NCBI GenBank assembly: GCA_964645045.1
Contig: CAZXYZ010000053.1
Coordinates: 8,556 to 72,555 of the forward strand
Source: Anammoximicrobium sp964645045
GTDB lineage: Bacteria; Planctomycetota; Planctomycetia; Pirellulales; Pirellulaceae
DNA length: 64,000 nucleotides
Reading direction: 5' to 3'
The notes under the pieces are model-generated. The model had not been told where the DNA came from. It did not search any database and saw nothing but the letters and a program-made list of their open reading frames with translations. The stretch's first letter is position 1. The number at the start of each line of letters is the position of its first letter. Below are positions 52,139 through 60,620 of the stretch, piece after piece. A program made the position numbers and the translations under genes.

Positions 52139-53371
52139 ATGAGCGACCCCTATTTTCAGCAGTTGTTCGCCGACCGAATCGGCGGTGTCAATTACGGCAA
52201 AGGCACCGAGATCTACAAGTTTGAGAAGATCAAACGCGCCAAACGAAAGGCGTTGGCCGACCATCCGGAACGTCAGTTGCTGGATTTCGGCATCGGTGAA
52301 AACGACGAGATGGCTCCGCCGAACGTCCGGCAGCGGATGGTGGAGGAGATCAGCCGGCCGGAGAACCGCGGCTACGCGGACAACGGCATTGCCGCGTTCA
52401 AAGAGGCCGTCGCGCGGTTCATGCAGCGCAACTTTGCGGTGCAACTCGATCCGGTCAAGGAAGTCAATCACTGTATCGGGTCCAAGACCGCCCTGGCGAT
52501 GCTGCCGGCGTGCTTCATCAATCCCGGCGACATCACGTTGATGACGGTCCCGGGCTATCCCGTCGCGGGAACGCACACCCGGTACTTCGGCGGCGCCGTC
52601 TACAAATTGCCGCTGTTGGCGGAAAACGACTTCCTGCCCGACTTTCAGGCCATTCCCGCCGACGTGCGGCAGCGGGCCAAACTGCTGGTGCTGAACTATC
52701 CGAACAGCCCGACCGGCAAAGTGGCGACCCGGGAATTCTACGAGCAGGTGATCGAGTTTGCCCGGACGAACCAGATCGTGGTCGTACAGGACGCGGCCCA
52801 TATCCTGCTGACCTTCTCCGGCCCGCCGTTCAGCTTCCTGTCGGTCCCCGGCGCCAAGGAAGTGGGCGTCGAAGTCCATTCGCTGTCCAAGGGCTTCAAC
52901 ATGATCGGCTGGCGGCTGGGTTGGGTCTGCGGCAACGAACGGATCGTCCAGGCGTTGGCCGACGTTAAGGACAATTCCGATTCGGGCCAGTTCATCGCGA
53001 TTCAAAAGGCAGCGGTCACGGCCCTGGATGACGATTCGATTCCCGTGCAGATCCGCGAAAAGTACCGCCGCCGGATGACGAAACTCGTCCAGGCGTTGAC
53101 CCGTTGCGGGTTCGTCTGCCGGATGCCCGGCGGTTCGTACTTCTTGTACACCCGCTCTCCGCGAGGTCTGGAGGATGGTTCGTCGTTCGCGACGGCCGAA
53201 GCGGCCAGCCAATACCTGATCACCCAGCATTCGATCGTGACGGTGCCGTGGGACGACGCCGGGCCGTTTCTCCGGTTTTCCGTCACCTACGAAGCGGCGG
53301 ACGAGGCCGCCGAAGACGCCCTGATGGCTGAAACGGTGAGACGCCTGACGGGGATTCGGATGGTGTTTTAG
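52139..53371 (+). CDS. dapL: LL-diaminopimelate aminotransferase
   Basis: DapL makes LL-diaminopimelate in one step from tetrahydrodipicolinate, giving lysine and a peptidoglycan precursor. The 410-residue protein has the family length and the fold-type I aminotransferase motifs: DFGIGENDEMAPP, YADNGIAAFKEAV, NYPNSPTGKVA, the PLP Lys in SLSKGFNMIGWRLG, and the C-terminal LRFSVTYE. DapL is typical of Planctomycetes, Chlamydiae and plants. General aminotransferase is the fallback, but the early GTEIYKFEKIKRAKRKAL segment fits DapL well. The lipoprotein gene follows after 21 bases. Confidence 0.9.
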   Translation: MSDPYFQQLFADRIGGVNYGKGTEIYKFEKIKRAKRKALADHPERQLLDFGIGENDEMAPPNVRQRMVEEISRPENRGYADNGIAAFKEAVARFMQRNFAVQLDPVKEVNHCIGSKTALAMLPACFINPGDITLMTVPGYPVAGTHTRYFGGAVYKLPLLAENDFLPDFQAIPADVRQRAKLLVLNYPNSPTGKVATREFYEQVIEFARTNQIVVVQDAAHILLTFSGPPFSFLSVPGAKEVGVEVHSLSKGFNMIGWRLGWVCGNERIVQALADVKDNSDSGQFIAIQKAAVTALDDDSIPVQIREKYRRRMTKLVQALTRCGFVCRMPGGSYFLYTRSPRGLEDGSSFATAEAASQYLITQHSIVTVPWDDAGPFLRFSVTYEAADEAAEDALMAETVRRLTGIRMVF

Positions 53372-53392
53372 ATGCAAGAGTGAGGAACTGCC

Positions 53393-54301
53393 ATGTTTCG
53401 GTCCCGGATCGCAGTCGTCGCATTGTTCTTGATTGGCACGGCCGTGCTCGGATGCGGCGGCACCAAGAAAAAGTCGTCCGGCCAATCGTTGGAAGACCAG
53501 TACCGCAAGGCCATGGCCGAGCCGGACCTGGCCGCGCGGGCGAGCCAATTGCTGACAATTGCGGACAAGCAGACCAAGGCAGGCGATCTGCTGGGGATGG
53601 AGCAGTCGTTGAATTCCGCCGCCGATGCCGCCAAAAGGATGGATGACGCCAAGGGCAAAGCGTTGGCCTTGAACCGCGTCGCCGAGGCCTTCGGCCGCGT
53701 GGAACGGACGGCGGAAGCCAAGGGTCTGCTCCGCGAAGTCAGCAAGGCGGCCGACCAGATCAGCGAAGCCGAGATCAAGGTCACGGTCCTGGCGAAGATG
53801 GCGTACACCTACGGCAAACACTTGAACAGCCTGGACATCGCCACCAGCTACTTGCAGAATTGCGAACAGATCGCGGACAGCATTCCCAGGCCGGAAGGCA
53901 AGATCGACGCCCTGTTGGAAGTTGCCCTGACCTGTCACCAGTTGGCACTGACGGACAAAGCGAAAGAGCTGTCGGACAAGTCGCTGGCGGCGGCGCGGGG
54001 CCTGGACGACGTCCGCAAACGGGCCGATGCCGTGGCCAACACCGCTGCGACCCTCAGCAAGATGAACCAAGCCGACCAGGCGCAAGCCACCTTTCAAGAA
54101 GCCGAAAAGTTGACGGGCGAGATCCCGGATCCGATGAGTCGCGCGTACGCCTGGCTGCACCTGAGCGACCAGCTAAAAGCCGCGGGCCGGCGGCCGGAAT
54201 CGCAGACGGCCCTCAAGCAAGCCGAAGCCTCCGCCGATAAAGTCACCGATCCCAGCATGCGGAATCCGCTGCTGGAAACCATCGACCGCTCGCGGCGGTA
54301 A
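53393..54301 (+). CDS. TPR-like lipoprotein
   Basis: The 302-residue product has a lipoprotein signal peptide ending in a lipobox (VLGC, Cys21) followed by GGTKKKSS, so it should be lipid-anchored. The rest is an array of about six helical hairpins with TPR-like spacing (for example ALALNRVAEAFGRVERTAEA, ADAVANTAATLSKMNQADQA). A role as a protein-binding scaffold is likely, but the partner is unknown. It follows dapL by 21 bases and may share its transcript. Confidence 0.85.
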   Translation: MFRSRIAVVALFLIGTAVLGCGGTKKKSSGQSLEDQYRKAMAEPDLAARASQLLTIADKQTKAGDLLGMEQSLNSAADAAKRMDDAKGKALALNRVAEAFGRVERTAEAKGLLREVSKAADQISEAEIKVTVLAKMAYTYGKHLNSLDIATSYLQNCEQIADSIPRPEGKIDALLEVALTCHQLALTDKAKELSDKSLAAARGLDDVRKRADAVANTAATLSKMNQADQAQATFQEAEKLTGEIPDPMSRAYAWLHLSDQLKAAGRRPESQTALKQAEASADKVTDPSMRNPLLETIDRSRR

Positions 54302-54337
54302 AGATCGGCAATGTAATCTGAGGTCGAGAATACGGCC

Positions 54338-54625
54338 TTGAAGGAGGTCGCCGCGTACTTCCAGAAGACTTTCAAAATTCCGGTTGTCCTGGACGTCAGG
54401 GCACTGGATGACATCGGCATCGATCCGTCCCACCCGGTTACTAACCAAGCACCGCCGGCATCCGGCTCAGCACGAACAGCCCACACCGGCGCCGGCCGAT
54501 CCGCTTGGAGCCGAGTCTACATCAAAGCGATTCCCGGCCGGTTGATCGTTCGGCAGACGGAACGGGTTCACGCCAGGATCGAACTGCTGCTGCGCAAATT
54601 GGGTGTCGAGTATCATCGGAGTTAG
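54338..54625 (+). pseudogene. Probable fragment of a planctomycete exported protein
   Basis: The 95-residue frame from TTG 54338 starts KEVAAYFQKTFKIPVVLDVR and ends RLIVRQTERVHARIELLLRK. Both resemble repeated motifs of planctomycete exported proteins with a secretin/TonB short-domain-like module (K-D-V-x-x-x-L followed by I-x-x-x-V-D-x-R-A-L-D-D). The usual signal peptide and intervening domain are missing, so it looks like a remnant. Some translation cannot be excluded. Confidence 0.4.
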
Positions 54626-54637
54626 AAACCATTTGTT

Positions 54638-55078
54638 CTACGCCGACGACGGTGGCGGCTTGTGGCCGTCGAGCATTCGTCTGTGCAGGATTGAATAATA
54701 GCGGAAGCGCGCGGGCATGTGCGAGCCGACGCCGGCCAGGATGATGACCGCGGCCAGGATCGCCACGCGGTACGGCCAGAACCAGGGGATCAGGCACAAC
54801 AGCCCCAGCTTGATCAGGACGAACAGGCCGCGGCCCTGGTAGAACCAGTGGATATGAGGGAACGCCTCGACCGCCGCCAGCAGTCCGCCGGTCAGGATGG
54901 TCCACAGCAGCCAGATCTTGAGCTGTTCGGGCGGACGGTCAAAGACGTGGCCTCCGCACAGGACACCAGTGACGCCGATGTGCGCCGTGCGCAGCGCAAT
55001 GTTCAACGCTCGGCCGTACCGAAACCGGGACGGCGGGGCGGAAAGTCCATTCGGCGTACTTGGCGACTGGTCTGTCAT
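54638..55078 (-). CDS. Four-helix membrane protein of unknown function
   Basis: The 146-residue protein has four predicted TM helices (about 25-45, 53-73, 84-103 and 104-121, with KIWLLWTILTGGLLAAVEAF and GLFVLIKLGLLCLIPWFWPY). A conserved-looking SHMPARFRYYSILHRRM follows the last helix. It reads as an intact inner-membrane protein. Family name not recalled with confidence. It is divergent from the sulfatase. Confidence 0.7.
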   Translation of the reverse strand: MTDQSPSTPNGLSAPPSRFRYGRALNIALRTAHIGVTGVLCGGHVFDRPPEQLKIWLLWTILTGGLLAAVEAFPHIHWFYQGRGLFVLIKLGLLCLIPWFWPYRVAILAAVIILAGVGSHMPARFRYYSILHRRMLDGHKPPPSSA

Positions 55079-55464
55079 GCGGAAACCTGAGCGGATTCTA
55101 TCCGTTGACGCTTCCGACGCCAGCGGGGCAGACGGCGCTGGACGCGATTTCCCAGCGGCGACGACCCACGTTGCCCGACCGGAGAGAAACGCCGGAGCCG
55201 GTGGTTCATCGTGGCCTCAAGCCGCCGCAGGGCGCGGTGATCGAGAAGATCCTGCGGCACCGTGGCTTGTGGTGTCCCGCCTCGCCCTTCCTCTTCGCCC
55301 CCTTGTTTCACCAGGCTTTCCCGGCTATGGTCCGGTTTGGGGCCAGGAATCAGATTTCCTGTCCCTTATCCCTCGTTTGACGCTTTGGCGAACTGGGATT
55401 GAGGAAGGACTCCAGCGACTTTGAAGCCACCACCAATCATTCCCACATCCTGGGAGCGGACATC
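55079..55464. other. Intergenic region before the sulfatase
   Basis: About 385 bases with no credible gene. It should hold the promoters of the divergent membrane protein and the sulfatase. Frames that cross it have no domain and overlap the real genes. Confidence 0.5.
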
Positions 55465-56871
55465 ATGAAAATCGGTTCCAAGTCGATCCGCACGTTCTGT
55501 TTGGTTGTCTTTGTCCTGGGCGCCTGGCATTTGACGGTCGCTCACGCCGCCACGCCCCGCGGACGCCCGAACATCTTGTTCTTCCTCACCGACGACCAGC
55601 CCGCCAACGCGATGGGGTGTGCGGGCAATCGGTACATCCAGACGCCGAACATCGATCAGCTTGCCGCTCAAGGGATGCTGTTCACCAATTCGTTTGTGCC
55701 GACGGCGATCTGCTGTTCGAATCGGGCCTGTATCCTGACCGGCCAGTACATGCGGCGGCACGGGATCGAGGACTTCCACAAGCCGCTTTCGGCGGGAGCT
55801 TTCGACCAGACGTATCCCCAGTTGCTGCGCCGCGCGGGCTACCGCACCGGATATCTCGGTAAATTCGCCGTCGGCTGGGCGAATCCGGAGATCAAGCATC
55901 TGTCGCTGCCGGCCGGTAAGTTCGACTACTGGTACGGCTTCCCGCAAACGATCAACTTCCGGCAGGAAGTGGATGGCCGGCCGCGTTACTTGACCACGCT
56001 GATGACCGAAAAAGCCATCGAATTTCTCCGCACGAACCCGCCGGGTAAGCCGTTCTGCCTGACCGTCGCAATCAAAGAACCCCACGGGCCGTGGAACTAC
56101 TTCGATCCCGACGTGCCGGATCCATACGCCGACGCCGACATTCCGCCGCCCGCCACGTTCACGCAGGCCGCGTACGACGCCCAACCACAATTCCTCCGCG
56201 AATCGCTCGGGGGCGGTACGGCTCGGCGGTGGCTCGAAGCTCCTGAAACTCGGCTGCCGTGGATCAGGAATTACTACCGGCTGATCACTCGTGCCGACCA
56301 AGCCGTCGGTGAAATCGTGGCGGCACTACGCGAATGCGGGTTGGACGACAACACCGTGGTGATTTTCACGTCCGACAACGGCGAGATGCAAGGCGCTCAC
56401 GGAATGGTAGGAAAATGGCTGATGTACGAAGAGTCGATCCGCGTGCCGTTGATCATTTGCGACCCACGGCTGCCGGCCGAGTTGCGTGGTCGGCAATGCG
56501 AGGAGATGACACTGAGCATCGACTTGGCTCCGACCATGCTGACGCTCGGCGGAGCGCCGATCCCGGAGCGGATGCAGGGCCGCGACCTCACGCCGCTGGT
56601 TTGCGGCCAGACGGTCGAGTGGCGTGAGGATTGGTACTACGAGCATCTGTATGCCAATCCGCCCCAACATCGCATCCCCAAGACCGTCGGCGTCCGGACG
56701 AAGCAGTGGAAGTATGTGCGTTATCTCGACTTCGCTCCGCCCGTCGAGCAGGTGTTCGATCTGGCGAACGATCCGCATGAGGAGCGGGACTTGGCCGGCG
56801 ACCCCAGCAAGGCCGACAAGCTGGCCGGCCTCCGCGCCCGCTGCGATCAATACCGGGAATCGGCTCGCTGA
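55465..56871 (+). CDS. Exported sulfatase, with a non-canonical active-site motif
   Basis: The 468-residue protein has a signal peptide (RTFCLVVFVLGAWHLTVAHA) and the alkaline-phosphatase-like sulfatase fold: RPNILFFLTDDQPANAMG with metal Asp residues, ICCSNRACILTG, KEPHGPWNY, FTSDNGEMQGAHG and GKWLMYEESIRVPLI. Sulfatases need a Cys or Ser in C/S-x-P/A-x-R that is oxidised to formylglycine. Here the site is C83-C-S-N-R87, so Ser85 replaces the usual Pro or Ala. The ATG at 55465 follows GGGAG at eight bases. It likely cleaves sulfate esters of polysaccharides. Substrate unknown. It is followed by a palindromic element. Confidence 0.92.
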   Translation: MKIGSKSIRTFCLVVFVLGAWHLTVAHAATPRGRPNILFFLTDDQPANAMGCAGNRYIQTPNIDQLAAQGMLFTNSFVPTAICCSNRACILTGQYMRRHGIEDFHKPLSAGAFDQTYPQLLRRAGYRTGYLGKFAVGWANPEIKHLSLPAGKFDYWYGFPQTINFRQEVDGRPRYLTTLMTEKAIEFLRTNPPGKPFCLTVAIKEPHGPWNYFDPDVPDPYADADIPPPATFTQAAYDAQPQFLRESLGGGTARRWLEAPETRLPWIRNYYRLITRADQAVGEIVAALRECGLDDNTVVIFTSDNGEMQGAHGMVGKWLMYEESIRVPLIICDPRLPAELRGRQCEEMTLSIDLAPTMLTLGGAPIPERMQGRDLTPLVCGQTVEWREDWYYEHLYANPPQHRIPKTVGVRTKQWKYVRYLDFAPPVEQVFDLANDPHEERDLAGDPSKADKLAGLRARCDQYRESAR

Positions 56872-56956
56872 TCCGTGTAGCCCAAGCGTCCCCGCTATGG
56901 CAGTTGCTGCCGGGGCTGGCAACCAAATTCGTCTCATGCGTCCCCGTGGCCCCGGA

Positions 56957-57081
56957 CCAATGCCGCTTACTTTGTAGCGGCACGGCGCGAGCCGTCCGGT
57001 ATTACACTCATGAAGCCGGGCGGCTTGCGCCGCTCCGCTAACAAAAACTCCCCCAAATGTTCCCAAAGTAAGTGGCATTGG
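56957..57081. mobile_element. MITE-like element, 125 bp, with 18-bp terminal inverted repeats (complete copy)
   Basis: Terminal inverted repeats CCAATGCCGCTTACTTTG (56957-56974) and CAAAGTAAGTGGCATTGG (57064-57081) differ at one base. Inside are arms related to GTAGCGGCACGGCGCGAG and CGGCTTGCGCCGCTCCGCTA. A partial second copy is at 58995-59100. There is no coding capacity, so it would depend on a transposase elsewhere. Target duplications were not identified. Confidence 0.65.
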
Positions 57082-57151
57082 GCGCCGGACCCTCGTCGCG
57101 AGGGGCCCGATTTCCTGTTTCTGTCCGCGTGATCAACTTCGGATCTCGACA

Positions 57152-58252
57152 ATGTCCTCTCCCGCTCCGCATCCCCGCGGCAACATTTACTACTGGAAAT
57201 GCGACCGCCCCGCTGCCTTTCATGGCACCATGCACGTTCGGCCCGGCGGCGGGGTGGAAAGCCCGCTGCGCCAAGTGTTGCAGGAGCGTTTTCCCGGGCG
57301 GCACGTCACCCTGCGGCCCGCAGGCGGGCAAGGCAATCACATCACATACTTTGCCGCGCTCGACGATTGGGAGACCTTCGTCCGGATCGAAGACGGCCCC
57401 GAACTCGACGACTACCTGGAGGTCGAGTCGCGCGTGCTGGCCGATGTCCGAAAGCTCGGCGTGCCCGCACCTCAAGTCTACGCCGTGGACGCCAGCCGCC
57501 AGCGTGTACCGTTTGCGTGGCAGGTGCTGGAAGTCATCGGCGCCCCCGATCTCAATCAGCACCACAAGCAGGGCCAACTCGACCTCCCCGCCACCGCCGT
57601 CAAGATCGGCGCCGCCGTCGCCCGCTGGCAGACGCTACAGCCCCGCGGCTTCGGCCCCTTTGATCCCCGCGTGCTGCGGAACGAGGACCAGTTGGTTGGA
57701 TTCCACGTCCGCTACGCCGATTACTTTTGCCTGAACCTCGAACGGCACCTGCAGTTTCTCGTCGAGCGGGCTTTCCTGCCGGCGAACGAAGCGCAGGCGA
57801 TGCACGCGGAGATTCAGCGGCACCAGGCGCTGCTCGATCTGGAACAGGGCTGCCTCGTCCACAAGGATCTTGCGCTGTGGAACATCCTCGGCACGCCGAC
57901 AGAGCTTGCCGCGTTCATCGACTGGGACGATGCCATCTGCGGCGACCCGCTGGACGATCTGTCGCTGCTGGCCTGCTTTCACGACGGCTCGGTCCTGGCC
58001 CGCGCGTTGGAAGGCTATGCTACGCTGCGCCCCTTGCCGCCCGATCACCGCCGCCGCTTTTGGCTCCACCTGCTGCGCAATATGATTGTCAAGTCCGTCA
58101 TTCGCGTGGGCGCCGGCTACTTTGACCGCGACGATCGCTTTTTCCTGATCGGCGCCGGCGGCAGCGGCTCCGATTTGAAACACTTTACCCGTGCGCGTCT
58201 CGCCGCGGCGCTGCACGGGCTCAGGGAAGACAAGGAGATCTACGACCTGTGA
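57152..58252 (+). CDS. Aminoglycoside phosphotransferase-like (APH/choline kinase fold) kinase
   Basis: The 366-residue protein has the Brenner motif in LVHKDLALWNIL (HKDLxxxN, residues about 237-244) and the downstream metal Asp in FIDWDDAICGDPLDDLS. The N-lobe is recognisable (HVTLRPAGGQGNHITYF, LDDYLEVESRVLADVRKLG). APH-fold kinases phosphorylate small molecules such as sugars, amino alcohols and antibiotics, so substrate cannot be read from sequence. It starts 71 bases after the MITE-like element. Its stop overlaps the aldolase GTG start (GTGA), so the two enzymes probably act in one pathway. Confidence 0.85.
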   Translation: MSSPAPHPRGNIYYWKCDRPAAFHGTMHVRPGGGVESPLRQVLQERFPGRHVTLRPAGGQGNHITYFAALDDWETFVRIEDGPELDDYLEVESRVLADVRKLGVPAPQVYAVDASRQRVPFAWQVLEVIGAPDLNQHHKQGQLDLPATAVKIGAAVARWQTLQPRGFGPFDPRVLRNEDQLVGFHVRYADYFCLNLERHLQFLVERAFLPANEAQAMHAEIQRHQALLDLEQGCLVHKDLALWNILGTPTELAAFIDWDDAICGDPLDDLSLLACFHDGSVLARALEGYATLRPLPPDHRRRFWLHLLRNMIVKSVIRVGAGYFDRDDRFFLIGAGGSGSDLKHFTRARLAAALHGLREDKEIYDL

Positions 58253-58998
58253 ACACGACCCTGCTCGCCGGACTCCGTGAATCGAGGTCCCATCTTGGCA
58301 CCTGGCTGTCCATCGGCTCGCCCGTGATCGCGGAACTCGCGGCCCAGAGCGGCTTCGATTGGTTGTTGTTCGATTTGGAGCACGGCTGTTCGTCCGAGGC
58401 CGCTCTGTTCGCCCAGTTGCAGGCGATCCGCGGCACTCCCGCCGCGGCGATCGTCCGCGTTGGCGCGCCTCATCCAGACATCATCCTGCGCGTCCTCGAC
58501 TGGGGCGCCGAGGGGATCATGGTGCCGCACGTCTCGTCGGCTGCCGAAGCCGAAGCCTGTGTCCAGGCCGCACACTATCCGCCCCGTGGCCGTCGCGGCT
58601 TCTCGCGCTCCGCCCGCACCTATGGCTACGGCCTGCGGCCCCCCGCGGCTGTCGAGAGCCTTGCGCCGCCGTTGGTCATCGCGCAAATCGAAACCCTCGA
58701 AGGCGTGGAACTGGCCCGCGAGATTGCCCGGGTGGACGGCATCGACGTGCTGTTCGTGGGCCCCGCGGACTTGACTTTCGACCTGAGCGCCCGGCGGGAC
58801 AAGGCGACGCGTGACTATCCGGCTTGCCTGGAAGAAGTCGCAACCGCTGCTGCAACCGCAGGCAAGCAGTGCGGCATCCTGATTCGCAACACGGCAGAGG
58901 TCGGCAAGTTCCAAGAACTCGGTTTCACCCACCTGGCCATTGATTCCGATCTTGCCATTCTCCGTGCGGCTTATCAAGGCATCGTGGTTTCTTCGTAG
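58249..58998 (+). CDS. HpcH/HpaI-family aldolase
   Basis: The 249-residue protein is a class II pyruvate aldolase of the HpcH/HpaI type (2-oxo-3-deoxy acid or 4-hydroxy-2-oxo acid cleavage). It has GFDWLLFDLEHG, AAIVRVG, GAEGIMVPHVSSAAEAEACV, PPRGRRGFSRSAR, AQIETLEGVE and FVGPADLTFDL, with the metal ligands Glu and Asp in place. It starts with GTG overlapping the preceding stop. The stop codon TAG at 58996-58998 lies within a partial copy of the palindromic element, so insertion appears to have set the end of the protein. Confidence 0.88.
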   Translation: MNTTLLAGLRESRSHLGTWLSIGSPVIAELAAQSGFDWLLFDLEHGCSSEAALFAQLQAIRGTPAAAIVRVGAPHPDIILRVLDWGAEGIMVPHVSSAAEAEACVQAAHYPPRGRRGFSRSARTYGYGLRPPAAVESLAPPLVIAQIETLEGVELAREIARVDGIDVLFVGPADLTFDLSARRDKATRDYPACLEEVATAAATAGKQCGILIRNTAEVGKFQELGFTHLAIDSDLAILRAAYQGIVVSS

Positions 58999-59100
58999 CG
59001 GCACGGCGCGAGCCGTCCGGTATTGCCGTCGAAAAACCGGGCGGCTTGCGCCGCTCCGCTAACAAGAACGCCCCCATGGTCCCCAAGTAAGTGGCATCGG
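58995..59100. repeat. Partial second copy of the MITE-like element
   Basis: From GTAGCGGCACGGCGCGAGCC to GTAAGTGGCATCGG this matches 56973-57081 in the same order, including the CGGCTTGCGCCGCTCCGCTA block and right terminal repeat. The left terminal repeat is missing, replaced by the aldolase coding sequence. Confidence 0.8.
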
Positions 59101-59152
59101 GCTAGCGCCGTGCCGCTGACCGATCATCTGGCAGTTGTTTCCAGAACGGTGC

Positions 59153-60211
59153 CTAATGACTGAGCCGGCTGCGATAGCGGGCGCTGACGCGTTCGAGCAA
59201 AGCGCGGTCTTCGGGCGACAGGGATTCGCGGCCATGCCGATGCAAGCGTTCGAGGATTTCGTCCAAGCTGCGTTCCTCTTCGGCTTCCTGCTGCAGCTCG
59301 TGATAACGCTGCAACTCTTGACGCCGTTCCAACCAGCGTTGCAGCGGGCCGGGGGCATCGGTGCGGCGTTCGACGGCGCCCTCCAGCGTGGACAAATCGC
59401 CGGCAAACTCGGGGTCGGAGAACGGATCCTCCCTGTCGGCCTCTTCGGCAGCACTCCGCCGGTCCTCGTGCTGGGCACTGAAGTACAAGAAGATGCACAG
59501 CAGAATCAGGGCGAATCGCAGAGGCACCAAACCATGCGAATCATCGAACGGCACAAAGAACGCCAGCAAGGCTAACCCCAGGACGGCGGCCTTGGCCAGA
59601 CTGGCGACCAGCCACGATGCGCCTCGGCGTCCCAATTCGGGCCATTTCAATAGAATCGCAGCTCGCAAGGCGGCCCCGCCGTCGAAGGGAAAGACGGGCA
59701 ACAGGTTCACCAGCAACAACGTCCAATTCAGCCAGAACGTCAGCTTGGCTAGCACCACCGCGGTCGTGCCGACGGTCAAGGCCTCGGGGGCCAGCGGATG
59801 CAGCAGCCCCGGAAGATTCCCGGAGGCACTCACCAACAGCGGCGCCAACAACAAGCACACGGCCACTTGCGCCGCCGGACCCGCCAAATGCACCAACAAT
59901 TCGGCGCCCGGGTCCCGGATTCCGCGAGGCGATGTCAGACCGCCCCAAGGAGCGAGGAGGAGCGGATTCAATCGGCCGCCAAGGCGCCGTGCCGCCCACG
60001 CATGGCCCAACTCGTGCAGCAAAACGCTGGCCGACAGGATGAACAGCGCGTAGATGGCCAACCGGTCCACCTGCGGGGAACCAGCGGCGTTTCCTTCCCA
60101 CCAGCTGAGATAGCACGTCAAGGCTGCAAAAAGGAAGAAGAACATGTGGACTCGCACATGTACTCCGCCCCAGCGGCCAAAACCGACGCTCCAACTAGCG
60201 TGATCGTGCAT
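59153..60211 (-). CDS. M50-family site-2 protease-like membrane metalloprotease
   Basis: The 352-residue protein has the zinc motif HELGH (residues 66-70) in a TM helix and a later NLLPVFPFDGG motif supplying the third zinc ligand Asp. Several TM helices surround these. After the membrane part there is a charged, Glu-rich cytoplasmic tail of about 110 residues, probably helical. No PDZ or CBS domain is present. Such enzymes cleave membrane proteins, often anti-sigma factors. The target is unknown. The ATG at 60211 is chosen over an earlier frame start at 60433, which lacks conservation. Confidence 0.88.
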   Translation of the reverse strand: MHDHASWSVGFGRWGGVHVRVHMFFFLFAALTCYLSWWEGNAAGSPQVDRLAIYALFILSASVLLHELGHAWAARRLGGRLNPLLLAPWGGLTSPRGIRDPGAELLVHLAGPAAQVAVCLLLAPLLVSASGNLPGLLHPLAPEALTVGTTAVVLAKLTFWLNWTLLLVNLLPVFPFDGGAALRAAILLKWPELGRRGASWLVASLAKAAVLGLALLAFFVPFDDSHGLVPLRFALILLCIFLYFSAQHEDRRSAAEEADREDPFSDPEFAGDLSTLEGAVERRTDAPGPLQRWLERRQELQRYHELQQEAEEERSLDEILERLHRHGRESLSPEDRALLERVSARYRSRLSH

Positions 60212-60344
60212 GGTGATTATTACGATCGAACGCGTGACAGGGTTTGCTTGCAACGGCGTGAATTCGCCCCCCAAATAACTTAGCATCTTCACGGCAAACG
60301 CACAACGATTATCCCGGCCAGAGTGGGCCCGCGATTTCTGGCAG

Positions 60345-60406
60345 GTAGCCGCATTCGCCAGAATGCGGGAACGCGGGAATGCCCGCATTCTGGCGAATGC
60401 GGCTAC
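60345..60406. repeat. 25-bp perfect inverted repeat in divergent intergenic region
   Basis: Arms GTAGCCGCATTCGCCAGAAT... at 60345-60369 and the reverse complement at 60382-60406 match over 25 bases with a 12-base spacer. It lies between the divergent M50 and TPR genes. The rest of 60212-60620 (409 bases) has no gene and should hold both promoters. The palindrome could also be a binding site, but its length suggests a repeat element. Confidence 0.85.
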
Positions 60407-60620
60407 ACAAAAGTTGCAGGAATTCCTGGCCACACACCCCGCCCAACCCCTTGTCCGCCCTCGCCGCTATCTTTTCGGACTGTCTGGCGGCCGTTAAACT
60501 TGACGCAGTTGAACGCTGTTTTGCGTAAAAGGGGATTGTCTCCTTCTGCCGAAACGGCCCGGAGGGTGCTTTGCCAATACGGGATCGTTCCGTTTGGCGA
60601 ACGGAAGAGAGGAAGAAGGC

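Noticed and set aside
52124..54160. Minus-strand frame of 678 codons opposite dapL and the lipoprotein gene
   Set aside because: It spans two real genes in antisense and has low-complexity His/Arg/Gly-rich composition.
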